Shown: positions 1 to 7,666, counted from the first letter of the stretch. The stretch is DNA of 20,406 nt from UBA6165 sp044233745 (GCA_044233745.1 JBIIJN010000048.1:1-20406), one strand, 5' to 3'. The notes: a model not told the origin generated them from the letters alone. Numbers and translations: made by a program.

Positions 1-1
1 G

Positions 2-397
2 AGACATATAGATGCTCCTTCGCCCATTCGTTTTGTGCTAGACCCACAGCTTCAACTCCATAAAAACCTGAATATCTTCGAAGACGGAGCACCAACTCAT
101 GTAATGAATCTCATCCAAGAAGAACAAAAAGGCGTCATTCATTATCACAAAATGGCGGGGATGAGTCCTGAAGCCATTTGCGACAAACTATTTGAACTCG
201 GCATTTTATCCGTCTATGTTGAAGGCGGGGCTTTCACCATTCAACAGTTCATTGATGCCGGATTGTGGGATGAAGCGTTTCGATTTGTGGGAGAAAACAA
301 CCTAGGCAATGGTATTCCAGCGCCAAAAATTAATGGAAACTTGGCTGATCGGTTTGTGGTAGAGCGTGATATGGTAGAGGTTTATAAAACCCTATGA
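2..397 (+). CDS. ribD: RibD C-terminal reductase domain (5' end cut off)
   Basis: The reading frame is open from base 2 to the stop at 395-397, giving 131 residues of a protein that begins before the window. Near its start it has the P-x-R-x-V-L-D segment typical of the reductase domain of the bifunctional riboflavin enzyme RibD, and later the block SVYVEGGAFTIQQFIDAGLWDE, where EGGA belongs to the NADPH/substrate-binding loop of this family. RibD deaminates and then reduces the pyrimidine intermediate in riboflavin synthesis in the cytoplasm. Only the reductase half is visible, so the N-terminal deaminase domain is inferred. A stand-alone reductase is possible but less usual. The ATG at base 35 is internal and is not a start. 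About 100 bases separate it from the next gene, and I see no strong terminator there. Confidence 0.88.
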   Translation, partial: RHIDAPSPIRFVLDPQLQLHKNLNIFEDGAPTHVMNLIQEEQKGVIHYHKMAGMSPEAICDKLFELGILSVYVEGGAFTIQQFIDAGLWDEAFRFVGENNLGNGIPAPKINGNLADRFVVERDMVEVYKTL

Positions 398-441
398 TGA
401 ATAAAATTTGGAAAAATTAAAAAAGGGGAAAAATACTGTTT

Positions 442-469
442 TTTGTATGGGCGGTGATTTGTAGATTTG
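442..469 (+). promoter_or_regulatory. Candidate promoter of the HNH gene
   Basis: TAGATTTG at 462-469 fits the Bacteroidota -7 consensus TAnnTTTG. A TTTG lies at 442-445, but the spacer is 16 bases, shorter than the usual 19 or so. The -7 box ends 27 bases before the ATG at 497. Confidence 0.4.
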
Positions 470-496
470 GAGGCGCGTAAATAATAACTGAACAAA

Positions 497-910
497 ATGA
501 AAAAACTATACTTCATCATACTGTTCCTATTGGCAAGTTTTTGTGGATTTGCACAGAGCAGATATGTTTCAAGTTCAACTAAAAAAATTGTTTACACCCG
601 TGATGGTGGTAAGTGCCGCTGCTGCGGTAGCACCCAAAATTTAGAATATGACCACATCATTCCATTTTCCTGTGGTGGCAATAGTGAAGCATCTAATATT
701 CAGTTGCTTTGTATGCCATGCAACCGCAGTAAATCAAATAGTTGTGTATGTAAAATTCATAACAAAACGGTTGGCAGCAATTGTTGCGACGGAAAAACAA
801 CAAATAAAACAAAAGCTGCTGCACGACAATGTGTTGGCACAACCAAAAAAGGTATGCGCTGCAAAAACAGGACTACCAATCCAAACGGTAGGTGCCATCA
901 CCATCAATAA
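497..910 (+). CDS. Secreted HNH endonuclease with C-terminal Cys/His motif
   Basis: This 137-residue protein starts with a clear signal peptide (residues 1-20, MKK, a hydrophobic core, then GFAQ), so the product should leave the cytoplasm. Residues 30-80 form an HNH nuclease domain: zinc cysteines C40/C43 and C72/C75, the catalytic D52-H53 pair in LEYDHIIP, N67 in ASNIQLLC, and the closing CNRSK. Two further parts follow. One is a cysteine cluster (C83, C85, C96, C97). The other is a C-terminal motif with C112, C122, C133 and H134-H136 around TTKKG and CKNRT, which resembles the short DUF5763-type module seen in many phage and bacterial proteins. HNH domains cut DNA in restriction, homing, toxin and nutrient-scavenging proteins. 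Export argues against classical restriction and for an extracellular or periplasmic role, but the target is unknown. A small gene follows 21 bases downstream. Confidence 0.85.
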   Translation: MKKLYFIILFLLASFCGFAQSRYVSSSTKKIVYTRDGGKCRCCGSTQNLEYDHIIPFSCGGNSEASNIQLLCMPCNRSKSNSCVCKIHNKTVGSNCCDGKTTNKTKAAARQCVGTTKKGMRCKNRTTNPNGRCHHHQ

Positions 911-931
911 TTAAAAAACAAATCCATTAAC

Positions 932-1177
932 ATGACTAGCAATTTCTTATTTGCACTGGAAACCAATTCCGAGGAGGTGCTTGTTTCCGAATCACCAAAA
1001 GGCAGCAACCAAGTAAATTTTATTGAGCGCGTTGGACGCAAAGAGAATGAAATACTCTACAATGCTGTCGTAACTCTAACCCACGTTACACAAGCAGCAG
1101 ATTTTGATGCGGCTCTTTTTAAAGCCATGGACAAAGTATGCCAAATGGCCTATAACCAACATATATCGAGTAAATAG
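932..1177 (+). CDS. Small hypothetical protein
   Basis: An 81-residue frame starts 21 bases after the HNH gene on the same strand. It has no signal peptide, membrane segment or recognisable domain. It is mixed-charge with an acidic N-terminal third (ETNSEEVLVSESP), and the remainder could form beta strand followed by helix. I recognise no family. The tight spacing suggests co-transcription with the HNH gene. Whether it is functionally tied to it, for example as an inhibitor, is a guess. The amino-acid composition is ordinary for a coding frame, and no competing frame on either strand looks better. Confidence 0.5.
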   Translation: MTSNFLFALETNSEEVLVSESPKGSNQVNFIERVGRKENEILYNAVVTLTHVTQAADFDAALFKAMDKVCQMAYNQHISSK

Positions 1178-1354
1178 CATTCTATCTATATTCAAAGCGA
1201 ATCTCCTGTAAATCTCACCTTTTCGGGCAATCGTGACGAGACTTGGTAAAAAATCCATCACAACATGTAACTACCCTGCGGATAGATTTTTATGTCATTG
1301 TGTGGTTAAAAAAATAATCACATGAACCTTATTCAAAAAACACTGTGTTCACCC

Positions 1355-2896
1355 CTACTCCCCCACATACTCATAACTCGAATCCAAACCTAGCGGCACA
1401 CCAGCCCACCAATACAACAATAAGAAGAGTGTCCAAGCGATTGTGAAAGCGATGCTGTAGGGCAACATCATGGCTGTTAGGCTACCTATTCCTGTGGTTT
1501 TCACGTATTTCTGGCAGTAAATCACAATGAGCGGGAAATAAACCATCAATGGCGTGATGATGTTGGAAACGGAATCCCCTACTCGATATGCCGCTTGCGT
1601 AAAATCAGGAGAGATACCCAAAGCCATAAACATCGGCACGAGGATGGGCGCCAAAAGTCCCCATTTGGCAGAGGCTGAACCGATGAACAAATTCACAAAG
1701 GCGGTGAGCAATATCACCATTACAATGCTTACACCAACCGAAAGATTCATCGACTTAATCAAATACGCACCTTTGATGGCGAGCACGGCCCCCATTTTGG
1801 ATTCGTTGAAAGCGTAGATGAAAATTGCACAGAAAAATGCCAGCACCATGTAGTAACTCATCGACGACATGGCTTTCGACATGCTTTTCACCACATCGGT
1901 TGATGTTTTGTAGGTGCCTGCTAAGAAACCGTAAATAACACCTGGCACAACAAAAACAATGAAGATTACTGCAACAATAGCAGCCATCAAAGGGGATCCT
2001 TTACCTGTGAGTTCGCCATCTTCGTTTCGCAATGCAGAATCGCCCGGATAGGCCCAAGCAAACAAACCACCAAGTAGTAGCAAAACAACAGCAGTAGCAA
2101 TCAAAAATGCTTTTTTCTCGTGCTGTTCAATTTTCCCCATGCTGCTTGCAGAAGTATCATCTGCATCCAATTCCACCGCAGTGCCTTGAAGACGCGGCTC
2201 AACCACTTTGTCTGTTATCAACCAACCTAAAAACACAATCACTACAGTTGAAGCAGAAGTGAAATACCAGTTGTTCAAAGGATTCAAAATAATATCTGGA
2301 TCTGCAATTTGTGCAGCAGATTGTGTGAAACTTTGCAATAAGGGGTCGATCGATGAAGGAATGAAGTTGGCACTGAATCCACCGGAAACACCAGCAAAAC
2401 CCGCAGCAATACCCGCCAAAGGATGTCGACCAGCAGCATGAAAAATAATACCTGCCAGTGGAATAACGAGCACATAACCAGCGTCGGCAGCGGTGTGTGA
2501 AACAATTCCAACCAAAATAACCATTGGCGTGAGCAAAAACTTGGGGGTAAAACTGAGCATACCGCGCAAACCTGTGTTGATATAACCAGAGTAATCAGCA
2601 ACACCTACACCCAGCATGGCAACGAGTACAACACCTAGCGGATGAAAACCTGTAAAAATCTTCACCAAGTCTGAGAAAAATACCGCAAAAGAAGTACCTG
2701 TCAATAAATTTTTGACTGCCACTTTTTCTCCCGTCATATCCATCACGGAAACCTCCAAGGCTGAAAAGATGGCTGAACAAGCCCAAACGACTAGAATTAA
2801 ATAAAAAAACAAAACCGCCGGATCAGGCAATTTGTTTCCTACGCGTTCAACGGTTCCTAATGCTCGATTGATGAATCCTTGTTTTTGCTTTTGCAT
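1355..2896 (-). CDS. AbgT-family transporter
   Basis: This is a 513-residue inner-membrane protein with about a dozen hydrophobic segments. It carries family blocks such as SHTAADAGYVLVIPLAG, a GFAGVSGGFSANF segment and the C-terminal RVGDSVSNIITPLMVY. AbgT-family members include E. coli AbgT (p-aminobenzoyl-glutamate uptake) and MtrF-type proteins linked to sulfonamide efflux. The substrate here cannot be told from sequence. The frame can be extended 29 codons upstream to 2983, but that stretch encodes the accD terminator and gives an unlikely N-terminus. The ATG at 2896, giving MQKQKQGF, is therefore preferred; it yields the usual family length. It is the last gene of the leftward block and appears to be its own transcription unit. 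Only a weak hairpin with a T run (about 1335-1350) is seen after it. Confidence 0.9.
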   Translation of the reverse strand: MQKQKQGFINRALGTVERVGNKLPDPAVLFFYLILVVWACSAIFSALEVSVMDMTGEKVAVKNLLTGTSFAVFFSDLVKIFTGFHPLGVVLVAMLGVGVADYSGYINTGLRGMLSFTPKFLLTPMVILVGIVSHTAADAGYVLVIPLAGIIFHAAGRHPLAGIAAGFAGVSGGFSANFIPSSIDPLLQSFTQSAAQIADPDIILNPLNNWYFTSASTVVIVFLGWLITDKVVEPRLQGTAVELDADDTSASSMGKIEQHEKKAFLIATAVVLLLLGGLFAWAYPGDSALRNEDGELTGKGSPLMAAIVAVIFIVFVVPGVIYGFLAGTYKTSTDVVKSMSKAMSSMSYYMVLAFFCAIFIYAFNESKMGAVLAIKGAYLIKSMNLSVGVSIVMVILLTAFVNLFIGSASAKWGLLAPILVPMFMALGISPDFTQAAYRVGDSVSNIITPLMVYFPLIVIYCQKYVKTTGIGSLTAMMLPYSIAFTIAWTLFLLLYWWAGVPLGLDSSYEYVGE

Positions 2897-2914
2897 TATT
2901 TCATGATTTGAAGG

Positions 2915-2922
2915 CAAAGCTA
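2915..2922 (-). promoter_or_regulatory. Candidate -7 element for the AbgT gene
   Basis: The minus strand reads TAGCTTTG, matching TAnnTTTG, 18 bases before the ATG at 2896. The nearest upstream TTTG is about 25 bases away, which is longer than usual. Confidence 0.4.
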
Positions 2923-2948
2923 AAAAAATATTGTTTGGTAAAGGGTAC

Positions 2949-2978
2949 AAAAAAAACGGACAAGAACTACCTGCCCGT
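2949..2978 (-). terminator. Intrinsic terminator after accD
   Basis: On the minus strand ACGGGCA pairs with TGTCCGT (7 bp, one G-U) around a 9-base loop, followed by eight T. It lies just beyond the accD stop and inside the spurious 5' extension of the AbgT frame, supporting the shorter AbgT start. Confidence 0.85.
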
Positions 2979-3001
2979 TTCATTATGATAAATTATCTTT
3001 T

Positions 3002-3847
3002 CTATTTATAAAAGAACTTCAGGGACTGCCCTATTTTGTCCTTCATCTCACGACGGTCGGAGATGTAATCCAAGAATCCGTGTTCTAGAACAAATTCCGA
3101 CGTTTGGAAGCCATCGGGCAAATCGCGGCCAATGGTTTCTTTTACCACGCGCGGACCTGCAAAACCGATAAGTGCTTCTGGTTCAGCAACATTCAAATCG
3201 CCCAGCATGGCAAATGACGCTGTAACGCCACCTGTTGTTGGGTCTGTTAAATAACTGATATATGGCAATTTTTTCTCAGAAAGTTGTGTCAACTTGGCGC
3301 TTGTTTTGGCCATTTGCATCAATGAAAGTCCAGCTTCCATCATGCGTGCACCACCTGATTTTGAGATGATAATCAAACCGCAGTTCAATTCCATAGCCTT
3401 GTCCGCTGCGCGGGCAATTTTTTCACCCATTACCGAACCCATCGAACCACCAATGAAACCAAAGTCCATGCATGCAATAACCGCTGGTTGACCATGAATT
3501 TTTCCATGTGCCGTGCGGATGGCATCTTTCAAACCACTACTGGCCATGGTGGCTTTCACGCGGTCTTTGTAGTTTTTGGTATCGGTGAATTCAAGCGGAT
3601 CGGCAGAAGTCAAATTCTCAGCAAATTCGGTGAATTTACCTTCATCAAACAGTACTTCAAAATATTCTTTAGAGCCTACTCTCGAATGAAAAGTGCAACT
3701 GGAGCAAACGTAAGAAGACGCCGCGTGGTCATCAGCTGTAACAACCGTTTTACATTTTGGACACTGGTACCAAAAGCCTTCCGGTGTTTCCTTTTTCTCT
3801 TTGGTGGAGGTTGTAATCCCCTCTTTTTCTCTTTTAAACCAAACCAT
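3002..3847 (-). CDS. accD: Acetyl-CoA carboxylase carboxyltransferase subunit beta
   Basis: A 281-residue protein of normal length for AccD. With AccA it transfers the carboxyl group from biotin to acetyl-CoA to make malonyl-CoA, the first step of fatty-acid synthesis. The N-terminal zinc ribbon is complete (C29-x2-C32 and C48-x2-C51). The carboxyltransferase core shows FGFIGGSMGSVMGEKI, SKSGGARMMEAGLSLMQMAK, LTDPTTGGVTASFAMLGD and IGFAGPRVVKETI, all standard AccD blocks. The gene starts 21 bases after the fbaA stop and so probably shares its transcript. An intrinsic terminator follows. Nothing unusual is seen. Confidence 0.97.
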   Translation of the reverse strand: MVWFKREKEGITTSTKEKKETPEGFWYQCPKCKTVVTADDHAASSYVCSSCTFHSRVGSKEYFEVLFDEGKFTEFAENLTSADPLEFTDTKNYKDRVKATMASSGLKDAIRTAHGKIHGQPAVIACMDFGFIGGSMGSVMGEKIARAADKAMELNCGLIIISKSGGARMMEAGLSLMQMAKTSAKLTQLSEKKLPYISYLTDPTTGGVTASFAMLGDLNVAEPEALIGFAGPRVVKETIGRDLPDGFQTSEFVLEHGFLDYISDRREMKDKIGQSLKFFYK

Positions 3848-3868
3848 AATTCAATTTTTTTATGATGA

Positions 3869-4936
3869 TTACAAGGTATTCACATTATTCAAATCCGCAA
3901 ATGATTGCTCCAAGCGTTTGATAAAAGTCAACTCAGATTCGCGCATCCATTTTCTCGGGTCGTAGTATTTTTTGTTCGGCTTATCATCCCCTTCTGGATT
4001 ACCGATTTGTGTCATCAAATAATCCTTCTTTGCCAAGATGTAATCTCTAGTGCCCTCAGTGAAAGCAAATTGCAAATCAGTATCAATATTCATTTTAATC
4101 ACCCCATAGCCAATCGCCTCACGGATTTCTTCCAAAGTGGAACCAGAGCCACCGTGGAAAACAAAATCAACTGGATTGTGACCTGTGCCAAATTTTTGTT
4201 GAATAAATTCCTGCGAATTTTTCAAAATAATCGGCTGCAATTTCACATTTCCGGGCTTGTAAACTCCGTGAACATTGCCAAAAGCAGCAGCCACAGTGAA
4301 GCGATCTGATACTTTTTTCAATTCTTCATAAGCATAAGCCACTTCTTCGGGTTGGGTGTATAATTTTGAGCTATCCACATCAGAATTATCAACGCCATCT
4401 TCTTCTCCTCCTGTGATGCCCAATTCAATTTCTAATGTCATGCCCATTTTAGACATACGCGCTAGATACTGCTTGCACAATTCAATATTCTCCTCTATGG
4501 GCTCTTCCGACAAATCCAACATGTGCGAGCTGTACAAGGACTTACCTGTATCGGCAAAAAACTGTTCGCCAGCTTCCAACATGCCATCGAACCAAGGCAA
4601 TAGATTTTTCGCGCAATGGTCGGTGTGAAGAATTACGGTAGCACCATACAATTCAGCCAAAGCATGTACGTGTTTAGCGCCAGCAACCGAACCAGCAATG
4701 GCCGCTTTTTCGTTGTCATTTTTCAAACCTTTGCCCGCAAAATAATGCGCACCACCATTGGAAAACTGAATGATAACTGGCGCATTCAATTTGGCAGCCG
4801 TTTCCATGACAGCATTTACCGTGCTTGAGCTGGTCACATTTACCGCAGGCAAAGCAAAACTGTTGGCTTTGGCCCATTGAAAAATCTTCTGAACATCGTC
4901 GCCCGTGGCAACACCTGGTTTAATTCCGTGAGACAT
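3869..4936 (-). CDS. fbaA: Class II fructose-bisphosphate aldolase
   Basis: This 355-residue protein has the length and sequence of the FbaA type (class IIA) zinc aldolase, which interconverts fructose 1,6-bisphosphate with dihydroxyacetone phosphate and glyceraldehyde 3-phosphate. Visible motifs are ILHTDHCAKNLLPW with D106 and the zinc ligand H107, the acidic loop ELGITGGEEDGVDN, NVHGVYKPGNVKL (second zinc histidine), FHGGSGS (third zinc histidine) and the phosphate-binding INIDTDLQ-like stretch MNIDTDLQFAFTEG. It is the first gene of a two-gene unit with accD. A TAnnTTTG element lies 24 bases before the ATG. Confidence 0.97.
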   Translation of the reverse strand: MSHGIKPGVATGDDVQKIFQWAKANSFALPAVNVTSSSTVNAVMETAAKLNAPVIIQFSNGGAHYFAGKGLKNDNEKAAIAGSVAGAKHVHALAELYGATVILHTDHCAKNLLPWFDGMLEAGEQFFADTGKSLYSSHMLDLSEEPIEENIELCKQYLARMSKMGMTLEIELGITGGEEDGVDNSDVDSSKLYTQPEEVAYAYEELKKVSDRFTVAAAFGNVHGVYKPGNVKLQPIILKNSQEFIQQKFGTGHNPVDFVFHGGSGSTLEEIREAIGYGVIKMNIDTDLQFAFTEGTRDYILAKKDYLMTQIGNPEGDDKPNKKYYDPRKWMRESELTFIKRLEQSFADLNNVNTL

Positions 4937-4960
4937 TGTTTACAATCGTTTTATATGGCG

Positions 4961-4968
4961 CAAAAATA
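4961..4968 (-). promoter_or_regulatory. Candidate -7 element for fbaA-accD
   Basis: The minus strand reads TATTTTTG, an exact TAnnTTTG match, 24 bases before the fbaA ATG. No good TTTG is seen at the expected -33 distance. Confidence 0.55.
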
Positions 4969-5009
4969 CAATTTTATGGGAAACGTATTCCGAATCATTT
5001 GAAGATGCC

Positions 5010-5040
5010 AAAAAAAATGCCCAGCACGTGGCCAGGCATT
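5010..5040 (-). terminator. Intrinsic terminator after trxA
   Basis: The minus strand forms a hairpin with AATGCC pairing to GGCATT, extended inward by weaker pairs around CACGT. It is followed by a run of eight T, and lies 25 bases beyond the trxA stop. Confidence 0.85.
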
Positions 5041-5064
5041 TAGGATTTTCAATAAATGGATGGA

Positions 5065-5382
5065 TTACAAAATTGCATCCAATTTTTGTGTCAATGTAGC
5101 TTTTGGCACTGCACCTACCACTTTATCAACAACTTGTCCATTTTTGATAAACAAAATTGTTGGGATAGAACGCACACCAAACTGCGCAGAAACACCAGGA
5201 TTTTGATCAACATCAACTTTCCCGATTACAGCGCGACCGTCATATTCGCCGTGCATTTCTTCGATAAGCGGACCTACCATTCTACATGGGCCACACCACG
5301 CTGCCCAAAAATCAACTACTACTGGTTTGTCAGAGTTTGTAACTACGTCTGAAAAGTTGCTGTCTGTTATTTCAACTGCCAT
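5065..5382 (-). CDS. trxA: Thioredoxin
   Basis: A 105-residue single-domain thioredoxin with the active site WCGPC (C30 and C33) in FWAAWCGPCRMVGPL, the buried D24, and the cis-proline loop RSIPT. It reduces protein disulfides in the cytoplasm using electrons from thioredoxin reductase. No signal peptide is present, which separates it from the periplasmic TlpA/ResA relatives common in this phylum. It stands as its own unit, with a promoter-like element 28 bases upstream of the start and a strong terminator after the stop. Confidence 0.96.
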   Translation of the reverse strand: MAVEITDSNFSDVVTNSDKPVVVDFWAAWCGPCRMVGPLIEEMHGEYDGRAVIGKVDVDQNPGVSAQFGVRSIPTILFIKNGQVVDKVVGAVPKATLTQKLDAIL

Positions 5383-5409
5383 GATTTCAAGTTTAAATTA
5401 AAAATTTTG

Positions 5410-5441
5410 CTAAATTAACTGATATGTTCGGTTTAGTCAAA
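5410..5441 (-). promoter_or_regulatory. Candidate trxA promoter
   Basis: On the minus strand TTTG (5438-5441) is followed by 20 bases and TAATTTAG (5410-5417). That is a one-mismatch -7 box at nearly ideal spacing for the Bacteroidota housekeeping sigma factor. Confidence 0.55.
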
Positions 5442-5484
5442 CATGTTGCCAGTTTTTTATCAAGGACTTTTTGTCAGTTCAATC

Positions 5485-5784
5485 TCAATCAAACCAAACG
5501 TCGCGAATTATTGCTTCTCCAGCCACTTGGTTCACACGCTCAATGATGACTTGTTTACCGTATTGCAATTCATCGCGCATCACGGAAGAGGAAATAGACA
5601 AATGCAAAATACCATCGTGGATGTAAATATTTGTGGTGCGCAGAGCAATCGCTTTTCCCATCATTTCTTCCCAACCATTGATGATGTCCATTTCGCGCAT
5701 CTTGCCATCCATGCGGTAAGCTTTCAAAAGCCTTTCAATGGCTTCACCCAAGGTGGATTCGTTAGTGCGCGGTTTCTTGCTCAT
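5485..5784 (-). CDS. DUF721 / DciA-like protein
   Basis: From the ATG at 5784 (MSKKPRTNESTLGEA) this is a 99-residue basic protein of the DUF721 family. The characteristic region is EAIERLLKAYRMDGKMREMDIINGWEEMMGKAIA followed by a short beta-rich part ending in IRDVWFD. DUF721 includes DciA, which helps load the replicative helicase in bacteria lacking DnaC-type loaders. Its position directly after recF, with a 23-base overlap of the coding regions, matches a replication or repair context seen in many Bacteroidota. The upstream in-frame ATG at 5832 lies far inside recF and is less likely. The helicase-loading role is inferred from the family and was not seen directly. Confidence 0.85.
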   Translation of the reverse strand: MSKKPRTNESTLGEAIERLLKAYRMDGKMREMDIINGWEEMMGKAIALRTTNIYIHDGILHLSISSSVMRDELQYGKQVIIERVNQVAGEAIIRDVWFD

Positions 5785-6883
5785 GGCAAACAACTTTTCC
5801 AGATTCAACATGAAACAAACGCATAGGTACATCTATTTTCGCAAAAATAGCACGCACCCGTTCTTCATCAGTATCGGTAACCAAAACTTGTCCGAATTTA
5901 TGTTCAGACACCAATTTCATTAGCTGTGTGACACGTTCGTTATCCAATTTATCAAACACATCATCAAGGAGCAAAACAGGTTTCACGCCCAATGTCAAGG
6001 TCAGTTCGTCGAATTGTGCCATCTTCAAAGCTATCAAAAACGACTTTTGTTGTCCTTGAGAACCCACTTTTTTAATGGGATGTCCGTGTAATTCAAAAAT
6101 CAAATCATCCTTATGGATACCAACGGTCGTGTAACCCAAAACTCGGTCTTTGTCGCGTGCTAGCTGAAGTAAAATTGAGAAATCCGTATCTTCCAACTGA
6201 GACTTGTAAACGAAACCAATTCGTTCATCACTACGCGCAATTTCAGAAAAATAACGTTGCAGCAAGGGGGTGAATTTGTGAATAAAACTGTTCCGCTTCT
6301 GATGAATAATCATAGCCATATCCACCAATTGTTCATCCCAAACATCCAAAGATTCTGGATCAAAAAGCCCAGATTTTGCTGCATTTTTCAACTGGGCATT
6401 GCGCTGCTCCAAAATAGCATTATATCGCATCAAAGCATCCAAATATACGCGGTCATATTGGCTGATAATGCCGTCCATCCATTTTCTTCGCACCTCGCTG
6501 CCTTCAGAAATCAAATCGGTATCATATGGTGAAACCATCACGGTTGGAAACTGTCCGATGTGGTCGGCTAGCTTATCATAATCGACCTTGTTTTTTTTAA
6601 ATACTTTTTTCTGACCACGCTTCACCCCGCAATAAATCTCTGCTTCTTGATCTGCTTTTGACCACTGCGCTTGAATTATAAAAAAATTGTCTTCGAATGC
6701 AATATTCTGACTGTCAATAGGATTAAGATACGAGCGACACATGCTGGAATAATACACCGCGTCCAAGATATTTGTTTTACCCGCGCCGTTGTGACCTACA
6801 AAGCAATTGATACCATCTATCAACTCCAGAGTAGCCTCGGAATAATTTTTAAACTGTAAGAGATTAAGTTGCTTGATAAACAT
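5762..6883 (-). CDS. recF: DNA replication and repair protein RecF
   Basis: A 373-residue SMC-like ATPase of normal RecF length. Walker A is GHNGAGKT at residues 30-37, the ABC signature region is in VGSQGQQKSFLIALKMAQ, and Walker B is PVLLLDDVFDKLD. RecF acts with RecO and RecR to load RecA at single-strand gaps. The frame extends 22 codons upstream, but the ATG at 6883 (MFIKQLNLLQFKNY) is the family start. The extension runs through the promoter and the rpmA terminator. Its 3' end overlaps the DUF721 gene, indicating translational coupling. Confidence 0.96.
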   Translation of the reverse strand: MFIKQLNLLQFKNYSEATLELIDGINCFVGHNGAGKTNILDAVYYSSMCRSYLNPIDSQNIAFEDNFFIIQAQWSKADQEAEIYCGVKRGQKKVFKKNKVDYDKLADHIGQFPTVMVSPYDTDLISEGSEVRRKWMDGIISQYDRVYLDALMRYNAILEQRNAQLKNAAKSGLFDPESLDVWDEQLVDMAMIIHQKRNSFIHKFTPLLQRYFSEIARSDERIGFVYKSQLEDTDFSILLQLARDKDRVLGYTTVGIHKDDLIFELHGHPIKKVGSQGQQKSFLIALKMAQFDELTLTLGVKPVLLLDDVFDKLDNERVTQLMKLVSEHKFGQVLVTDTDEERVRAIFAKIDVPMRLFHVESGKVVCHEQETAH

Positions 6884-6887
6884 AGCG

Positions 6888-6921
6888 CAAAAGTAAGAGA
6901 AATGATGCTTCAAACGACAAA
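6888..6921 (-). promoter_or_regulatory. Candidate recF promoter very close to the start codon
   Basis: The minus strand has TACTTTTG (6888-6895), an exact TAnnTTTG, only four bases before the recF ATG. Possible -33 TTTG boxes are at 6918-6921 (22-base spacer) or 6911-6914 (15-base spacer). The transcript would begin at or next to the start codon. Confidence 0.55.
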
Positions 6922-6946
6922 AGGCGACCCCAAAATGGAATCGCCT
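6918..6946 (-). terminator. Intrinsic terminator after rpmA
   Basis: A 10-bp stem (6922-6931 with 6937-6946, two G-U pairs on the minus strand), a 5-base loop and a short TTTT tail lie 23 bases beyond the rpmA stop. The T run is short, so termination may be partial. The tail overlaps the candidate recF -33 box. Confidence 0.7.
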
Positions 6947-6968
6947 CACCGTCTAATTTTTTCGTCAA

Positions 6969-7238
6969 TTACGCCTCAGCGTTCTCGAAAGGAACTACTG
7001 TAACGAAAGAACGATTATTCGCTTTTTTGCGGAATTCTACCATCCCATCTGTCAAGGCAAACAAAGTATGGTCTTTACCAATACCAACGTTTAAACCTGG
7101 GTGATGTGTTGTGCCACGCTGACGAACAATAATGTTACCTGCGATGGCTGGTTGTCCACCAAAAATCTTCACGCCCAAGCGTTTGCTATCTGATTCGCGA
7201 CCGTTTTTAGAACTACCGACTCCTTTTTTATGTGCCAT
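6969..7238 (-). CDS. rpmA: 50S ribosomal protein L27
   Basis: An 89-residue protein with the L27 signature: MAHKKGVGSSKNGRESDSKR at the N-terminus, then GNIIVRQRGT and HPGLNVGIGKDHTLFAL. L27 sits near the peptidyl-transferase centre with its N-terminal tail. There is no N-terminal extension of the Firmicutes cleaved type. It follows rplU by 40 bases in the conserved rplU-rpmA pair and ends at an intrinsic terminator. Confidence 0.98.
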   Translation of the reverse strand: MAHKKGVGSSKNGRESDSKRLGVKIFGGQPAIAGNIIVRQRGTTHHPGLNVGIGKDHTLFALTDGMVEFRKKANNRSFVTVVPFENAEA

Positions 7239-7278
7239 AATTTCTAATTATTTATTGAGCTGATGCTCCGTTTATCAA

Positions 7279-7641
7279 TTAATCGTTTGCTTCTTCAGTG
7301 GTTTCAGCAGCTTTCTTAGCAGCAGCTTTTTTCACACCAATTTTTCCGATTGTAATCTCAGTGAAAGACTGACGGTGACCGTTTCTAACGCGGTATCCTT
7401 TACGTCTTTTCTTTTTGAAAACAATAACTTTATCACCTTTCAAATGGCGATTAACACTCGCTTCGATTGAAGCTCCGTCTATAGCTGGGGCGCCTACTGT
7501 GATTGCTCCGTTGTCGTCAATCAAAAGAACGTTGTCAAACTTAAGTTTGTCGCCTTCTGATGCATCCAAACGGTGTACAATTACACGTTGGTCTTGTTGC
7601 ACTTTAAACTGCTGCCCTGCTATCTCTACAATTGCGTACAT
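7279..7641 (-). CDS. rplU: 50S ribosomal protein L21
   Basis: A 120-residue L21, which binds 23S rRNA in the large subunit. The core reads MYAIVEIAGQQFKVQQDQ at the start and KRRKGYRVRNGHRQSFTEI near the end. After the usual end of the family there is a tail of about 20 residues rich in Ala and Lys that turns acidic (KKAAAKKAAETTEEAND). Such low-complexity tails are seen on ribosomal proteins in this phylum. It is the first gene of the rplU-rpmA operon, with the best promoter match in the window directly upstream. Confidence 0.98.
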   Translation of the reverse strand: MYAIVEIAGQQFKVQQDQRVIVHRLDASEGDKLKFDNVLLIDDNGAITVGAPAIDGASIEASVNRHLKGDKVIVFKKKRRKGYRVRNGHRQSFTEITIGKIGVKKAAAKKAAETTEEAND

Positions 7642-7666
7642 ATAGCTCTTTTTAAATTTTGGACTG

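Noticed and set aside
648..914. 88-codon plus-strand frame inside the HNH gene
   Set aside because: It is an alternate frame of the HNH coding sequence, whose own frame has all the expected motifs.
1305..1332. Hairpin TGTGGTTA with TAATCACA after the small hypothetical gene
   Set aside because: It has only 8 bp with a G-U pair and an A-rich loop, and no T run follows on either strand, so it was not called a terminator.
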